Assembly (NCBI RefSeq): GCF_016741785.1
Contig: NZ_JAERRL010000003.1
Coordinates: 124,001-188,000, forward strand
DNA: 64,000 nt
Direction of reading: 5' to 3'
Source of the DNA: Streptomyces sp. 7-21
GTDB taxonomy: Bacteria > Actinomycetota > Actinomycetes > Streptomycetales > Streptomycetaceae
In this document: positions 15,134 to 23,224 of the stretch, piece by piece
Layout: every line of letters begins with the position of its first letter
How positions within the stretch are numbered: the stretch's first letter is position 1
The notes under the pieces: generated by a model
Databases searched by the model: none
Told to the model about the DNA's origin: nothing
The model's input: the letters and a program-made list of their open reading frames with translations, nothing else
Made by a program: the position numbers and the translations under genes

Positions 15134-16882
15134 TTACGAGAGTGTCAGGGCGGGCAGGGTGCCGGGCTGGCCCTTGGCGCGCCGCAGCAGCAGCGTGCCG
15201 AGGCAGTCGGCGAGCCGGTCGGAGCCCTCGGGGGGCGCGAGCGGCGTCCAGGCGGTGCCGCCGGGGGTCACCACGCGGTCGCAGAAGGCCCGCAGGTGCG
15301 CGATGTCCACGGGGATCTGGTAGCGGTCGGCGGTGAGCACCGCCTCGTAGGTGGTCAGCAGGTCGGGGATGCGGCGTCCCTCGTTGGCGTAGCCGCCGCT
15401 GCTGACGCGGTGCCGGTCGAGCGCCTCGCGGACGGCACCGGGCTCGGGCCGCCCGGCGAGCTCCCGGGCGCGCAGCGCCTGGAGGGTGGCGCGCAGCGTG
15501 GGCGCGGCGCCGGGCACGTTGCCCGAGCCCTCCTCGGTGCGGCAGGCGTCGAGGAACCCGAGCAGCGCCTCGGTGTCCAGGGCGTCCCGGTGGGACGGCC
15601 CGAGCAGCCGCCGCACCTCGATGGCGGAGACGGTCGAGACGACGTCGGAGCCGCGTCCCTCCCAGTAGCCGAAGCCGCCGTCGGGGTTCTGCAGGTCGCG
15701 CAGCCAGTCGGCGACGCGCTTGCGGCTGGCCTGGTCGCGGCGGAACGCCCCGGCCTCCAGCGCCCACAGGGTGCAGCGGACCTCGCTGCCGCGGGCGGGC
15801 ATGTACATCACGCCGCCTTCGTTCGGCAGCAGGCAGCCCTCCAGCCAGCGCCGCAGCGGCTCGCCGTCGTCGGCCGCGGCCTCGGGGGAGCCGGCCAGCA
15901 GCGCGGCGGAGGTGGCGAGCGCGTCGGCGGCCAGCGCGGGCTCGCGGTAGGTGTAGCCGCCGCCGGCGCAGGCGAGTTCGGTCATCCGGCGGGTGACGTC
16001 CTCGGCGTAGGCGTCGGCCGGCTTGCCCATGGCGACGAGCGAGCCGACGGCACAGAACGACGCCCACACGTCCTCGACGCCGTAACCGTCCCACCGAACG
16101 AAAGCGCCGCCCGGTCCGCGCAGTCGCGCGATCCAGGCGGCGCATGCCTCCGGGTCGGCGGGGCCGGTTCCCAGGGCGGCCAGGGCGGCGGTGGTTCGAT
16201 ACGTCGCCCACATGCATGGCACGTCGGCGGCGGGCGAGAACCGGAAGCCGCCCTCGGCGCTCTGCTGGTCGCGCATCCAGCTGATGAGGCGTCCGGTGTC
16301 CCAGGGCGCGGGCGCGTCCCCGGTGCGGGTCAGGGCCCGCCAGGCCATGACGCCGTAGAAGCAGGCACGGACGTCGGAGACGCCGTCCTCGGCGTACTCG
16401 GGGGTCCAGCCCAGGCCGCCGTCCGGCGCCTGGAGCGCGCCGAGCCAGGCCAGCAGCCGCTCCCGGTCGGGCACGTCCTCGCCGCAGGTCTCCAGCGTGG
16501 TGCGCGTAGAAAAGAACGTCGCCCAGGCGTCGGGAAGCTGGCCGGGCATCATCGCGAATGCACTGCCGGACCAGGTGGAGCGCAGCCAGTCGCGGGTGCG
16601 GTCCAGGCCGGCGGCCTTCTGGTCGCTGACGCCGAGGCGGGCGAGGTCGGCCAGGCCCTGCGTGCAGTAGTAGGTGGCCCAGGCGTCGGAGGCCATGCCG
16701 CGGCTCCAGGCGTAGCCGCCGTCGGCGTTGCGCCGGCTGGCCAGGTAGCGGGCGGTGGCCTGCGGCTGGACCACGCCGTCGGGGCGGCGCAGCCAGGCGA
16801 GGGTCCGCAGCGCGGCGTAGGTGCACCACAGGTCGGGCTGACCGGTGGCGACGCCGCGTGCCTCGGTGGTGGTCAGGGTCAC
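15134..16882 (-). CDS. Alpha/alpha-toroid protein (prenyltransferase/squalene-oxidase repeats)
   Basis: 582 residues made of about ten repeats of roughly 50 residues. Most contain the GG(F/Y/L) turn of terpene cyclases and prenyltransferase beta subunits, for example DGGYAWSRGMASDAWATYY, DGGLGWTPEYAEDGVSD, EGGFRFSPAADVPCMWATY and DGGFGYWEGRGSDVVSTVS. I do not see the DxDD motif of class II cyclases nor a clear Zn triad of protein prenyltransferases, so the catalytic type is open: cyclase-like enzyme, acyl-chain-modifying enzyme or scaffold. The GTG start overlaps the PaaK-like gene's stop (GTGA) with GGAGG 4 nt upstream. No membrane segment or signal peptide. Central gene of the six-gene operon. 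Confidence 0.75.
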   Translation of the reverse strand: MTLTTTEARGVATGQPDLWCTYAALRTLAWLRRPDGVVQPQATARYLASRRNADGGYAWSRGMASDAWATYYCTQGLADLARLGVSDQKAAGLDRTRDWLRSTWSGSAFAMMPGQLPDAWATFFSTRTTLETCGEDVPDRERLLAWLGALQAPDGGLGWTPEYAEDGVSDVRACFYGVMAWRALTRTGDAPAPWDTGRLISWMRDQQSAEGGFRFSPAADVPCMWATYRTTAALAALGTGPADPEACAAWIARLRGPGGAFVRWDGYGVEDVWASFCAVGSLVAMGKPADAYAEDVTRRMTELACAGGGYTYREPALAADALATSAALLAGSPEAAADDGEPLRRWLEGCLLPNEGGVMYMPARGSEVRCTLWALEAGAFRRDQASRKRVADWLRDLQNPDGGFGYWEGRGSDVVSTVSAIEVRRLLGPSHRDALDTEALLGFLDACRTEEGSGNVPGAAPTLRATLQALRARELAGRPEPGAVREALDRHRVSSGGYANEGRRIPDLLTTYEAVLTADRYQIPVDIAHLRAFCDRVVTPGGTAWTPLAPPEGSDRLADCLGTLLLRRAKGQPGTLPALTLS

Positions 16883-18189
16883 GGTGCCTCCACGACACGG
16901 AGATTGGTGCGCTTCCAGCTCTTCTGCGAGGCGCCGCTCTTGGTGTTGGCGGGCAGGGCGTTGACGAAGCGGACATCGCCCCAGCTCAGGCGGAGCGAGT
17001 CGAGCGACGCGGCCCGTACGGCATCGGCGAGTTCGGCCTCGGCGGCGCGGTCCCCGTCGCTGTCGCGCTCCAGCAGCAGGCGCAGCGGCTGGCCGTCGGG
17101 GTCGACCTCCATCAGGTAGCCGGTCGCGCTGGTGGCCCCGTAGACGATCTCCTCGACCTCGCGGACGGTGATCTTCTCGCCGCCGATGAGCAGGGCGTCG
17201 CTGCTGCGGCCGTGCACGGTGACGGTGGGCGCGGGGCTGCCGCAGGGGCAGTCGCTGGCGACCGTCACCTCGTCGCCGGTGTCCAGGCGCAGCAGCGGCC
17301 GGGCGTGCTGGTTGAGCGGCGTGACGACCAGCCGGCCGCGTACCCCGGCCGTCAGCGGCGTCACGCCGCTGTCGGTGGCCAGTTCGAAGTAGTTGGTGGC
17401 CAGCAGCAGGTGCTGGCGGCCCTCGCGGCAGGAGGTGGCGAGGGTGCCGGTCTCGGTGGAGCCGTAACTGGCGTCGTAGGCGGCGGCGTTCCACCAGGAG
17501 CCGAGCCGGGAGCGGAACGGCGCGGTGTTGACCTCGCCGAGCAGCATGATCTTCTCGACCGACTCGGCGTGCCAGTCCAGCTCGCCGCGGCGCTTGAGCA
17601 GCCGCGTCAGCTGCTGGGCGACGCCGGGGGCGATGAACAGGGTGGTGGGGCGCAGCGTGCGCCAGATCTGCGTGAGCCGGTCCCAGTCGCAGATGCCGGT
17701 GGCGAACGGGTACGCCCGGGTGTGCACGTGGCCCAGGTACTCGCAGGCGTGGACGATCAGATCGCCGACGGGCACCACGTCCGAGGGCATCATGATCAGG
17801 ACGCGCTCGTTCTCGCCCAGCAGCGTCCGCCACGCCTCGGCGACGGAAACGGCATTGCGCACGGAATCTTCCGCGAGGCGGGGAGTCGGCGTGGCCCTGC
17901 CCGTGGTGCCGGTGGTTTCGTAGTACTTGGCGGCTTCGCCGGGGGTAACGACGCAGTAGTCCAGCGGACGCTGCTTCAGGTCGTCCTTGAGCGTCACCGG
18001 GAGTTTCTCGAAGGCCTCCATCGAGAAGGCGCCGAGGCCCGCGTAGGCAGGGGCGGATGAGGCCCTTTCCCAGACCTTTTCAAGCTTCCGCTTGTGAAAG
18101 GAATGCGGGGGATTCTCCTGTCGATATCTTGTGACCTCTTCGCGTGCGTCGAGGAGGTTCTGGAGCTGGGCTGGTGTCGTGATCAGCAC
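16879..18189 (-). CDS. PaaK-like adenylate-forming ligase
   Basis: 436 residues in the phenylacetate-CoA-ligase subgroup: early FHKRKLEKVWERAS..YAGL and FEKLPVTLKDDL segments, P-loop ETTGTTGRATPTPR, YGSTETGTLA (A5), LRLDTGDEV (A7) and LIGGEKITVREVEE (A8-like). It would activate an aromatic or other carboxylic acid as acyl-AMP, for CoA or for the ACP three genes downstream. GTG 18189 is preferred to GTG 18201 because GGAG lies 6 nt before it. First gene of the operon PaaK-like, toroid, tautomerase, ACP, short adenylating enzyme, DAHP synthase; the first five genes overlap or nearly touch. Confidence 0.85.
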   Translation of the reverse strand: MLITTPAQLQNLLDAREEVTRYRQENPPHSFHKRKLEKVWERASSAPAYAGLGAFSMEAFEKLPVTLKDDLKQRPLDYCVVTPGEAAKYYETTGTTGRATPTPRLAEDSVRNAVSVAEAWRTLLGENERVLIMMPSDVVPVGDLIVHACEYLGHVHTRAYPFATGICDWDRLTQIWRTLRPTTLFIAPGVAQQLTRLLKRRGELDWHAESVEKIMLLGEVNTAPFRSRLGSWWNAAAYDASYGSTETGTLATSCREGRQHLLLATNYFELATDSGVTPLTAGVRGRLVVTPLNQHARPLLRLDTGDEVTVASDCPCGSPAPTVTVHGRSSDALLIGGEKITVREVEEIVYGATSATGYLMEVDPDGQPLRLLLERDSDGDRAAEAELADAVRAASLDSLRLSWGDVRFVNALPANTKSGASQKSWKRTNLRVVEAP

Positions 18190-18240
18190 GTCACTCTCCA
18201 CCTGTGGAAGATGTGCAGGCTGTGCTTTTTGGCGTTCACG

Positions 18241-18269
18241 AAACTATCGACTTAGAGCGCGCGATGCAA
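18241..18269 (-). promoter_or_regulatory. Candidate promoter for the six-gene operon
   Basis: On the minus strand TTGCAT (18269-18264) and TAGTTT (18246-18241) are separated by 17 nt, matching actinomycete vegetative promoters (TTGACA, TAGNNT) at most positions. It lies about 50 nt upstream of the GTG at 18189, in an A/T-richer stretch than the flanking genes. No inverted repeat operator was evident beside it. Confidence 0.4.
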
Positions 18270-18419
18270 TGAAGTACTGATTATGTTTGAGGCCGCTTTA
18301 TGTGCGAGGGGCGAAATAATGCCAGGCGGTTCACGGGCTCGTCACATCCGGCGGTACGGGAGAGGGCTGAGTGGCGTCTGTTGAACGACTGACGGGTAGC
18401 TCCGGTGCGGCAGACGCAA

Positions 18420-18446
18420 AAACGGCCCGCCGGTGACGGGCCGTTT
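18420..18446 (-). terminator. Rho-independent terminator after the membrane-protein pair
   Basis: AAACGGCCCG and CGGGCCGTTT form a perfect 10-bp stem with a 7-nt loop. On the minus strand it ends in a run of five T. It lies about 30 nt past the stop of the gene at 18475 and separates that pair from the six-gene operon. Confidence 0.85.
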
Positions 18447-18474
18447 AATTCAACGCTGAAAAAAGAGAGATGTA

Positions 18475-18957
18475 TCACGTATAAGCGAGGAGCCGGCCGC
18501 AGACGATGACGCCGGTCCAGGAAAGCGTGGAGACCACGCCCGCCAGTCTGGCCGTGACGGGCGCGGGGGCGTTCAGATCCCAGCGGTCCACCGACCGGTA
18601 GACGCCAAGGTGGAAGACCGCGATGTTGACGCCGGCCAGCAGGAGCAGCCCCAGCTTCCAGGGCGCGGCCCCGCTGTTGCCCACAGCCATGGCGCCCGAG
18701 ACGAACATCACCGCGCCGGAGAGGACGGCGATGAGGAAGCCCACGCGCGACAGCGGCAGCAGGTGGCGCGCCGCCGAGGTGACCGGCAGCAGCCGCTGGC
18801 CGACGCCCAGCAGCCGCAGGTCGAACGCGAGGGCGGGACCGACGAGCAGGGCGATACCGAGGATGTGCACGCTCTCCAGAGAGGAGTACACCCAGGGCGT
18901 GGTGCGGACAGCCTCGCCGAGCGTCGTGTGCTCAAGCCACTCGAAGAAGGAGTCCAC
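18475..18957 (-). CDS. Four-helix membrane protein, unknown function
   Basis: 160 residues with about four membrane segments: SLESVHILGIALLVGPALAF, VGFLIAVLSGAVMFVSGAMAV, KLGLLLLAGVNIAVFHLG and LAGVVSTLSWTGVIVCGRLL. The first ~20 residues (SFFEWLEHTTLGEAVR) are amphipathic. It resembles uncharacterised DUF6644-type proteins, often beside exported proteins like its upstream neighbour. The GTG start has GAGGG at 6 nt, overlapping the preceding stop region (2-nt gap), so the two are an operon. His residues in helices could bind metal or haem, but no defined motif is seen. Confidence 0.7.
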   Translation of the reverse strand: MDSFFEWLEHTTLGEAVRTTPWVYSSLESVHILGIALLVGPALAFDLRLLGVGQRLLPVTSAARHLLPLSRVGFLIAVLSGAVMFVSGAMAVGNSGAAPWKLGLLLLAGVNIAVFHLGVYRSVDRWDLNAPAPVTARLAGVVSTLSWTGVIVCGRLLAYT

Positions 18958-18959
18958 GC

Positions 18960-19736
18960 CTACCCTCGGTTGCTTCGGCGGACGATGTAGAAGCCGCCTC
19001 CGGCCACGACCACGACGCCCGCGGCGACCAGGACCCAGATGACGGCGGACGACGAGCCGTCATCCGCCTCAGCCGCACTGTCGCTGGCGCTGTCGCTGGA
19101 GCTCTCACTGGAGCTGCCGCCGGACGCGGTGGCGTCGTCTTCCCCGTCTCCGCTGTCCCCGCTGCCCTCGCCGCCGGCCGCGTCACCGGAGCCGGCCTCC
19201 GCGCCGCTGCCGTCCGCGGGCGCCTCGGGCGGATCGGCCAGCGGCACGGAACGCTGCCGCACCACCTGGCCGGACTCCAGCACGATCAGCTCGGGCCGCA
19301 GATGCCCGTTGTCGTCCCGGTCGATGTAGCCGACGGCCTCGATCCAGTCGCCCGGCTCGACCTGGCCGTCCATGCCCCAGGCCGACAGCCGCTCGATCGG
19401 GGCGAGGTCCATCGTGATGGTCTCGGCCTCACCGGCGTACGCCTGGGTGGCGTCCAGCACGTCCTGGCCGCCGATCTCCTCCAGTTCGGGCGGGATGTCG
19501 AGTTCGGTCCAGTCGTCCGGCACGGTGACCGGGCGCTCGATCTCGATGGTCACCTGGGGGTGGGGGTTGCCCCACCTGACGTCCGTGGTCGTACCGGAGA
19601 CGTAGTAGGCGGCTGTCGTGTCGTACTCCTCCCAGCCGTGGTGCGCGGCGGCGGGGACGGCCGCGAGGAGGGTGAGCGGGGCAGCCAGCAGGGCGGACAG
19701 GGTCATCGACCGGGCGGTGAACCTCATGGATGTCAT
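18960..19736 (-). CDS. Exported, C-terminally membrane-anchored protein (DUF6152-like)
   Basis: 258 residues. Signal peptide in the first ~35 residues ending VPAAAHHGWEEYD; the HHGW start of the mature protein is typical of DUF6152 proteins. The domain (about 35-165) is followed by a Ser/Gly/Asp/Glu-rich linker of some 60 residues and a C-terminal membrane helix (SSAVIWVLVAAGVVVVAGGG) with a basic tail. It is therefore probably tethered to the outer face of the membrane. Function unknown; the His pair suggests metal binding. The ATG at 19736 is a choice among 19748 (TTG), 19736 and 19727. First gene of the pair with the four-helix protein, divergent from the LysR gene. Confidence 0.7.
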   Translation of the reverse strand: MTSMRFTARSMTLSALLAAPLTLLAAVPAAAHHGWEEYDTTAAYYVSGTTTDVRWGNPHPQVTIEIERPVTVPDDWTELDIPPELEEIGGQDVLDATQAYAGEAETITMDLAPIERLSAWGMDGQVEPGDWIEAVGYIDRDDNGHLRPELIVLESGQVVRQRSVPLADPPEAPADGSGAEAGSGDAAGGEGSGDSGDGEDDATASGGSSSESSSDSASDSAAEADDGSSSAVIWVLVAAGVVVVAGGGFYIVRRSNRG

Positions 19737-19803
19737 GCTGTCCGACAACTCGCCCAGCAGGTCTATAGTTTCATGCTGGGGTCATAACTGATGCAATGGC
19801 CGT

Positions 19804-20691
19804 ATGAATCTCGACCAGCTCAGGTACATCGTCCTGCTCGCCGAGGAGCTGCACTTCGCACGGGCCGCGACCAAGCTCGGGCTCCAGCCTCCGCGGCTGA
19901 GCCAGCAGGTGCGCAAGCTGGAAGATGAGCTGGGCGTCCAACTCTTCGAGCGCACGACCAGGGAGGTGCAGATCACCTCGGCCGGGAAGAACTTCGTGGC
20001 CGAGGCGGCGCAGGCGCTCCACCACGCGGAGCGCGCCAAGCGGGTGGCACGGCAGACGGGACGCGGCGAGGTGGGACAGCTGTCCCTGGGGTTCGTCGGG
20101 TCCGCCGCGCACGAGCTGCTGCCGCGCCTGCTGCGACGCTTCCGTCGCAACTACCCCAACGTCAAACTCCAGTTGAGGGAGCTCGCCTCAACCGAGCAGA
20201 TCGATGAGCTGCTCGCTGGCAGCCTCGACGTGGGCATCCTGCACGCGCATGAGAAGGGCGTCGACCAGGACGAGGTGGTCACGCAGGAGATCTCGCGGGA
20301 CCGGCTCGTCGCCGCGCTCTCCAGGCGCCATCCCCTGGCCCACCGCGATCCGTTACCGATAGCCAGCCTGGCGGAGGAGTCCTTCGTGCTGTTCCCCCGC
20401 CACCTGGGCCCTTCCCTTCACGACAACATCACCCGCCTCACCCGCGCCGCCGGGTTCGAGCCCCAGGTCTCGCAGGAGGCGGTCCACATGCACACCATCA
20501 TCGGGCTGGTCGCCGCCGACATCGGGGTGTCGATCGTGCCGGGGTCGATGGCCACGCTCAGACGCACCGACGTGGTCTTCCGGACGCTCACCCCGCAGAC
20601 CCGCTCGATCTCGCTCCACCTGGCCTGGCGGCGGGGCGACACCAGTCCCGTCGTGAGAAACTTCCGGGCGCTCAGCGCACCTCGTCTGTAA
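19804..20691 (+). CDS. LysR-family transcriptional regulator
   Basis: 295 residues. The N-terminal winged helix-turn-helix is plain (MNLDQLRYIVLLAEELHFARAATKLG and LSQQVRKLEDELGVQLFERTTR), followed by the usual periplasmic-binding-like effector domain. It is divergent, with only 67 nt between starts, from the exported protein/membrane protein pair, so it probably controls those genes and itself. Its 3' end overlaps the end of the next LysR gene (convergent) by 20 bp. Confidence 0.93.
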   Translation: MNLDQLRYIVLLAEELHFARAATKLGLQPPRLSQQVRKLEDELGVQLFERTTREVQITSAGKNFVAEAAQALHHAERAKRVARQTGRGEVGQLSLGFVGSAAHELLPRLLRRFRRNYPNVKLQLRELASTEQIDELLAGSLDVGILHAHEKGVDQDEVVTQEISRDRLVAALSRRHPLAHRDPLPIASLAEESFVLFPRHLGPSLHDNITRLTRAAGFEPQVSQEAVHMHTIIGLVAADIGVSIVPGSMATLRRTDVVFRTLTPQTRSISLHLAWRRGDTSPVVRNFRALSAPRL

Positions 20692-21595
20692 CGTCCGTCG
20701 TCACCTTCTCCGTAAGCTCCTTCTCCGCGTGCCGCAGGAAGCGCCGCAGTAACGGGCTCCCACGGTCGCCGCGCCAGGCGATGCCGAGCGGAACGGTCGG
20801 CACCGGCGCGGCGAACCGCCGCACGGCGACTCCTGGCACGCGGAGCCGGCTTGCCCTCCCCGCCACGACCAGCGTCACGCCGTGCCCCTGCGCGACGGCG
20901 TGCAGCATGCCCTCCTCGTCCGGCTCCCACCGCGACACCCGGGGCCGCTCCCCCTCCCCGAACACCTGGTCCAGCATCGCGTCCCACATGCCCGGCCCGT
21001 GCTCCCTCGGCCACCACACCAGCGGCTCCGCCGCCAGGTCCGCGCCCCGCACGCTGCGCCGCCGCGCCAGCGGATGCCCGGCCGGCACCGCCGCCACCAC
21101 CGCCTCCCGGGCGATCACCCGGCACGTCAGGCCGCCGTCCAGGCCGATCGGCGGGCGCACGAACGCCACGTCCAGCTGGCCCGCGCGCAGCATGTTCTCG
21201 TGCAGCGCCGTATAGCCGCTCGACAGCCGCACATCCACCGCCGGGAACGCCTGGCGGAAGCCGTCCACCAGCCGCTCGGTCAGCTCCCACGCCGCCGAGC
21301 GCGTCAGCCCCACCCGCAGCAGCCCCGCCTCTCCCGCGCCGTGCGAGCGCACCAGCTCCTCGGCGGCGCGCGCGGTGTCCAGCACCTCGCGCGCCAGCGG
21401 CAGCAGCGCCTCGCCGGCCGGCGTCAGCGCCACCCCGCGCCGGTCGCGGACGAACAGCGCGGCCCCCAGGTGCCGCTCGAACCGCTTGATCTGCTGGCTC
21501 AGGCCCGGCTGCGCGATCCCGAGCCGCCGCGCCGCCCGCCCGAAGTGCAACTCCTCCGCGACGGCGACGAAATACCGCAACAGCCGAAGCTCCAC
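20672..21595 (-). CDS. LysR-family transcriptional regulator of the adjacent exporter
   Basis: 307 residues from a GTG. HTH region VELRLLRYFVAVAEELHFGRAARRLG with LSQQIKRFERHLGAALFVRDRR, then a ligand-binding domain with an extra C-terminal TEKVTTDVTDEV tail. Divergent from the MFS exporter gene across about 100 nt that hold a near-perfect inverted repeat (21624-21646). This layout predicts direct control of the exporter, probably with an exported compound as inducer. Sequence between 21596 and 21655 stays open in frame, so an earlier start cannot be fully excluded. Confidence 0.93.
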   Translation of the reverse strand: MELRLLRYFVAVAEELHFGRAARRLGIAQPGLSQQIKRFERHLGAALFVRDRRGVALTPAGEALLPLAREVLDTARAAEELVRSHGAGEAGLLRVGLTRSAAWELTERLVDGFRQAFPAVDVRLSSGYTALHENMLRAGQLDVAFVRPPIGLDGGLTCRVIAREAVVAAVPAGHPLARRRSVRGADLAAEPLVWWPREHGPGMWDAMLDQVFGEGERPRVSRWEPDEEGMLHAVAQGHGVTLVVAGRASRLRVPGVAVRRFAAPVPTVPLGIAWRGDRGSPLLRRFLRHAEKELTEKVTTDVTDEVR

Positions 21596-21623
21596 GGCCG
21601 GCAGTCTAGGGCGGCCGGCCACC

Positions 21624-21646
21624 GGTGATAAGCGCCGCTTCTCACC
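21624..21646. promoter_or_regulatory. Probable LysR operator between regulator and exporter
   Basis: GGTGATAAGC (21624-21633) and GCTTCTCACC (21637-21646) are inverted repeats separated by GCC, matching at 9 of 10 positions. The site lies 29 nt upstream of the LysR start and 54 nt upstream of the MFS start, where a LysR recognition site is expected. The internal T-N(11)-A spacing rule for this family is compatible. Confidence 0.7.
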
Positions 21647-21699
21647 TGACAACAAACCGGACTTGGACGTTCCGGCTGCCGGCGTGGATCAATGCTGGC

Positions 21700-23172
21700 G
21701 TGCCCACACTCCAGGACACCCACGCCACCGGCGACCGCGGCACCGCGCCGGCCCCGCGCCGTGCCGCCGCGGTCGCCCTGACCGCGATCCTGCTCGCGGC
21801 CTTCATCGGGCAGTTCGACGCCAGCGTGATCGTGCTGGCCGTGCCCGCGCTGCGGGACGAGCTGGGCGCCACGCACGGGCAGGCGCAGTTCGTCCTCGCC
21901 GGGTACACCGCGGCCTACGCCGCCGGGCTCGTCACCGGCGGCCGGCTGGGCGACCTGCTCGGCCGCCGGCGCGTCTTCCAGCTGGGCGTCACCGCGTTCA
22001 CGCTGCTGTCGCTCTCCTGCGCGCTGTCGCCCGGGCCGGGCGCCCTGATCGCCGCCCGCACCGGGCAGGGCCTGGCCGCCGCGCTGATGCTGCCGCAGGT
22101 GCTCGCCATCGTGCACGCCACTTTCCCGCCCCGCGCACGCGCCCGCGCCGTCGGCCTGTACGGCGCCACCATCGGCATGGCCTGGATCGCGGGCCCGCTG
22201 GCCGGCGGCGCCCTGCTGTCGTGGAACCCCTTCGACCTGGGGTGGCGCGCCCTGTTCCTGATCAACCTGCCGGTCGGGCTGGTGGTGGCCCTGGGCGCCC
22301 GCTACGCCGTCACCGAGAGCCACGGCGACCGGCAGCGGCTCGATCTCGCCGGCGCCGTGCTGCTGGCCGGCGCCCTGTACGGCCTGCTGCTGCCCGCCAG
22401 CGCGGCCGAGGGCGGCGACTGGCCGTCGTGGGCGCCGCTGGCGGCGGCGGGCGGCGCCGTGCTGCTGGTGGCGTTCTGGCTGCTGCAACGCCGCCTGGAG
22501 GCACGCGAGCTGGCGCCGCTGCTGCCGCCGCGGCTGCTGCGGCAGCGGCGGGTGGCGCGCGGCCTGGTCACCGTGCTGGCCTTCTACGGCGGCAACATGG
22601 GCTTCTTCACCCTCGTCGCCTACCACGTGCAGGACGGCCTGGGCCGCACCCCGCTCGTCGCCGGGCTCGTCTTCTCCCCGCTGGCCGCCGGGTTCGCGCT
22701 GGGCTCGGTCGGCAGCAAGCGGCCCCACGCCCGCTACGGCCACCGGCTGCTGGTCGCCGGCGCGCTGCTGATGGCGGTCAGCCTGGCGGCCGTCCTGGCC
22801 GTGGTGGCGCTGGCGCCGGAGGAGAGCCAGCTGTGGTGGCTGCCGCTGCCGCTGGCGCTGTCCGGCCTCGGCGAGGGCGTCGTCGCCGCGCCGCTCATCG
22901 CGACCGTGCTGGGCGGCGTGCCCGCCCGGGACAGCGGCGCCGCCAGCGGGGTGCTGCTGACGGCGACGCAGGTCGCGCACGCCGGCTCCGTGACCGTCAT
23001 CGGCGGCCTGTTCGTCACCGTCCTCGGCGAAACGCACGGGGGCGCCTCGGAGTTCGCGTCCTACGCGCGCGCCACCAGTACCGGGTGCGCCGTCGTGCTC
23101 GTGCTCGCGCTGCTGACCGCGCTCGCGGCCCGGCGGCTCGGCCCCGAGCCCCGTTCCGCCGGGGGCGGCTGA
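21700..23172 (+). CDS. MFS drug-efflux transporter (DHA2-like)
   Basis: 490 residues with about 14 membrane segments. First helix ALTAILLAAFIGQFDASVIVLAVPAL; the loop 2-3 signature GGRLGDLLGRRRVF and the AAALMLPQVLAIV helix are typical of proton-linked drug exporters. GTG 21700 is chosen; an upstream GTG at 21625 would run through the operator. Control by the divergent LysR regulator is likely. It could export one of the products made nearby, but the nearest PKS is separated by the GH43 gene. Confidence 0.9.
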   Translation: MPTLQDTHATGDRGTAPAPRRAAAVALTAILLAAFIGQFDASVIVLAVPALRDELGATHGQAQFVLAGYTAAYAAGLVTGGRLGDLLGRRRVFQLGVTAFTLLSLSCALSPGPGALIAARTGQGLAAALMLPQVLAIVHATFPPRARARAVGLYGATIGMAWIAGPLAGGALLSWNPFDLGWRALFLINLPVGLVVALGARYAVTESHGDRQRLDLAGAVLLAGALYGLLLPASAAEGGDWPSWAPLAAAGGAVLLVAFWLLQRRLEARELAPLLPPRLLRQRRVARGLVTVLAFYGGNMGFFTLVAYHVQDGLGRTPLVAGLVFSPLAAGFALGSVGSKRPHARYGHRLLVAGALLMAVSLAAVLAVVALAPEESQLWWLPLPLALSGLGEGVVAAPLIATVLGGVPARDSGAASGVLLTATQVAHAGSVTVIGGLFVTVLGETHGGASEFASYARATSTGCAVVLVLALLTALAARRLGPEPRSAGGG

Positions 23173-23224
23173 GCCGCCGCCGGGCCGCTGGCCAGGTGAC
23201 CGGGCGGGCCGGAGGGCGGGGCGG

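Noticed and set aside
15134-16882. Squalene-hopene or diterpene cyclase call for the toroid gene
   Set aside because: No DxDD motif seen and no isoprenoid genes in the operon; kept as toroid-repeat protein.
11951-18189. Tropolone or phenazine cluster because of DAHP synthase
   Set aside because: No PaaZ, phz or flavoprotein genes accompany it; the ACP and toroid do not fit.
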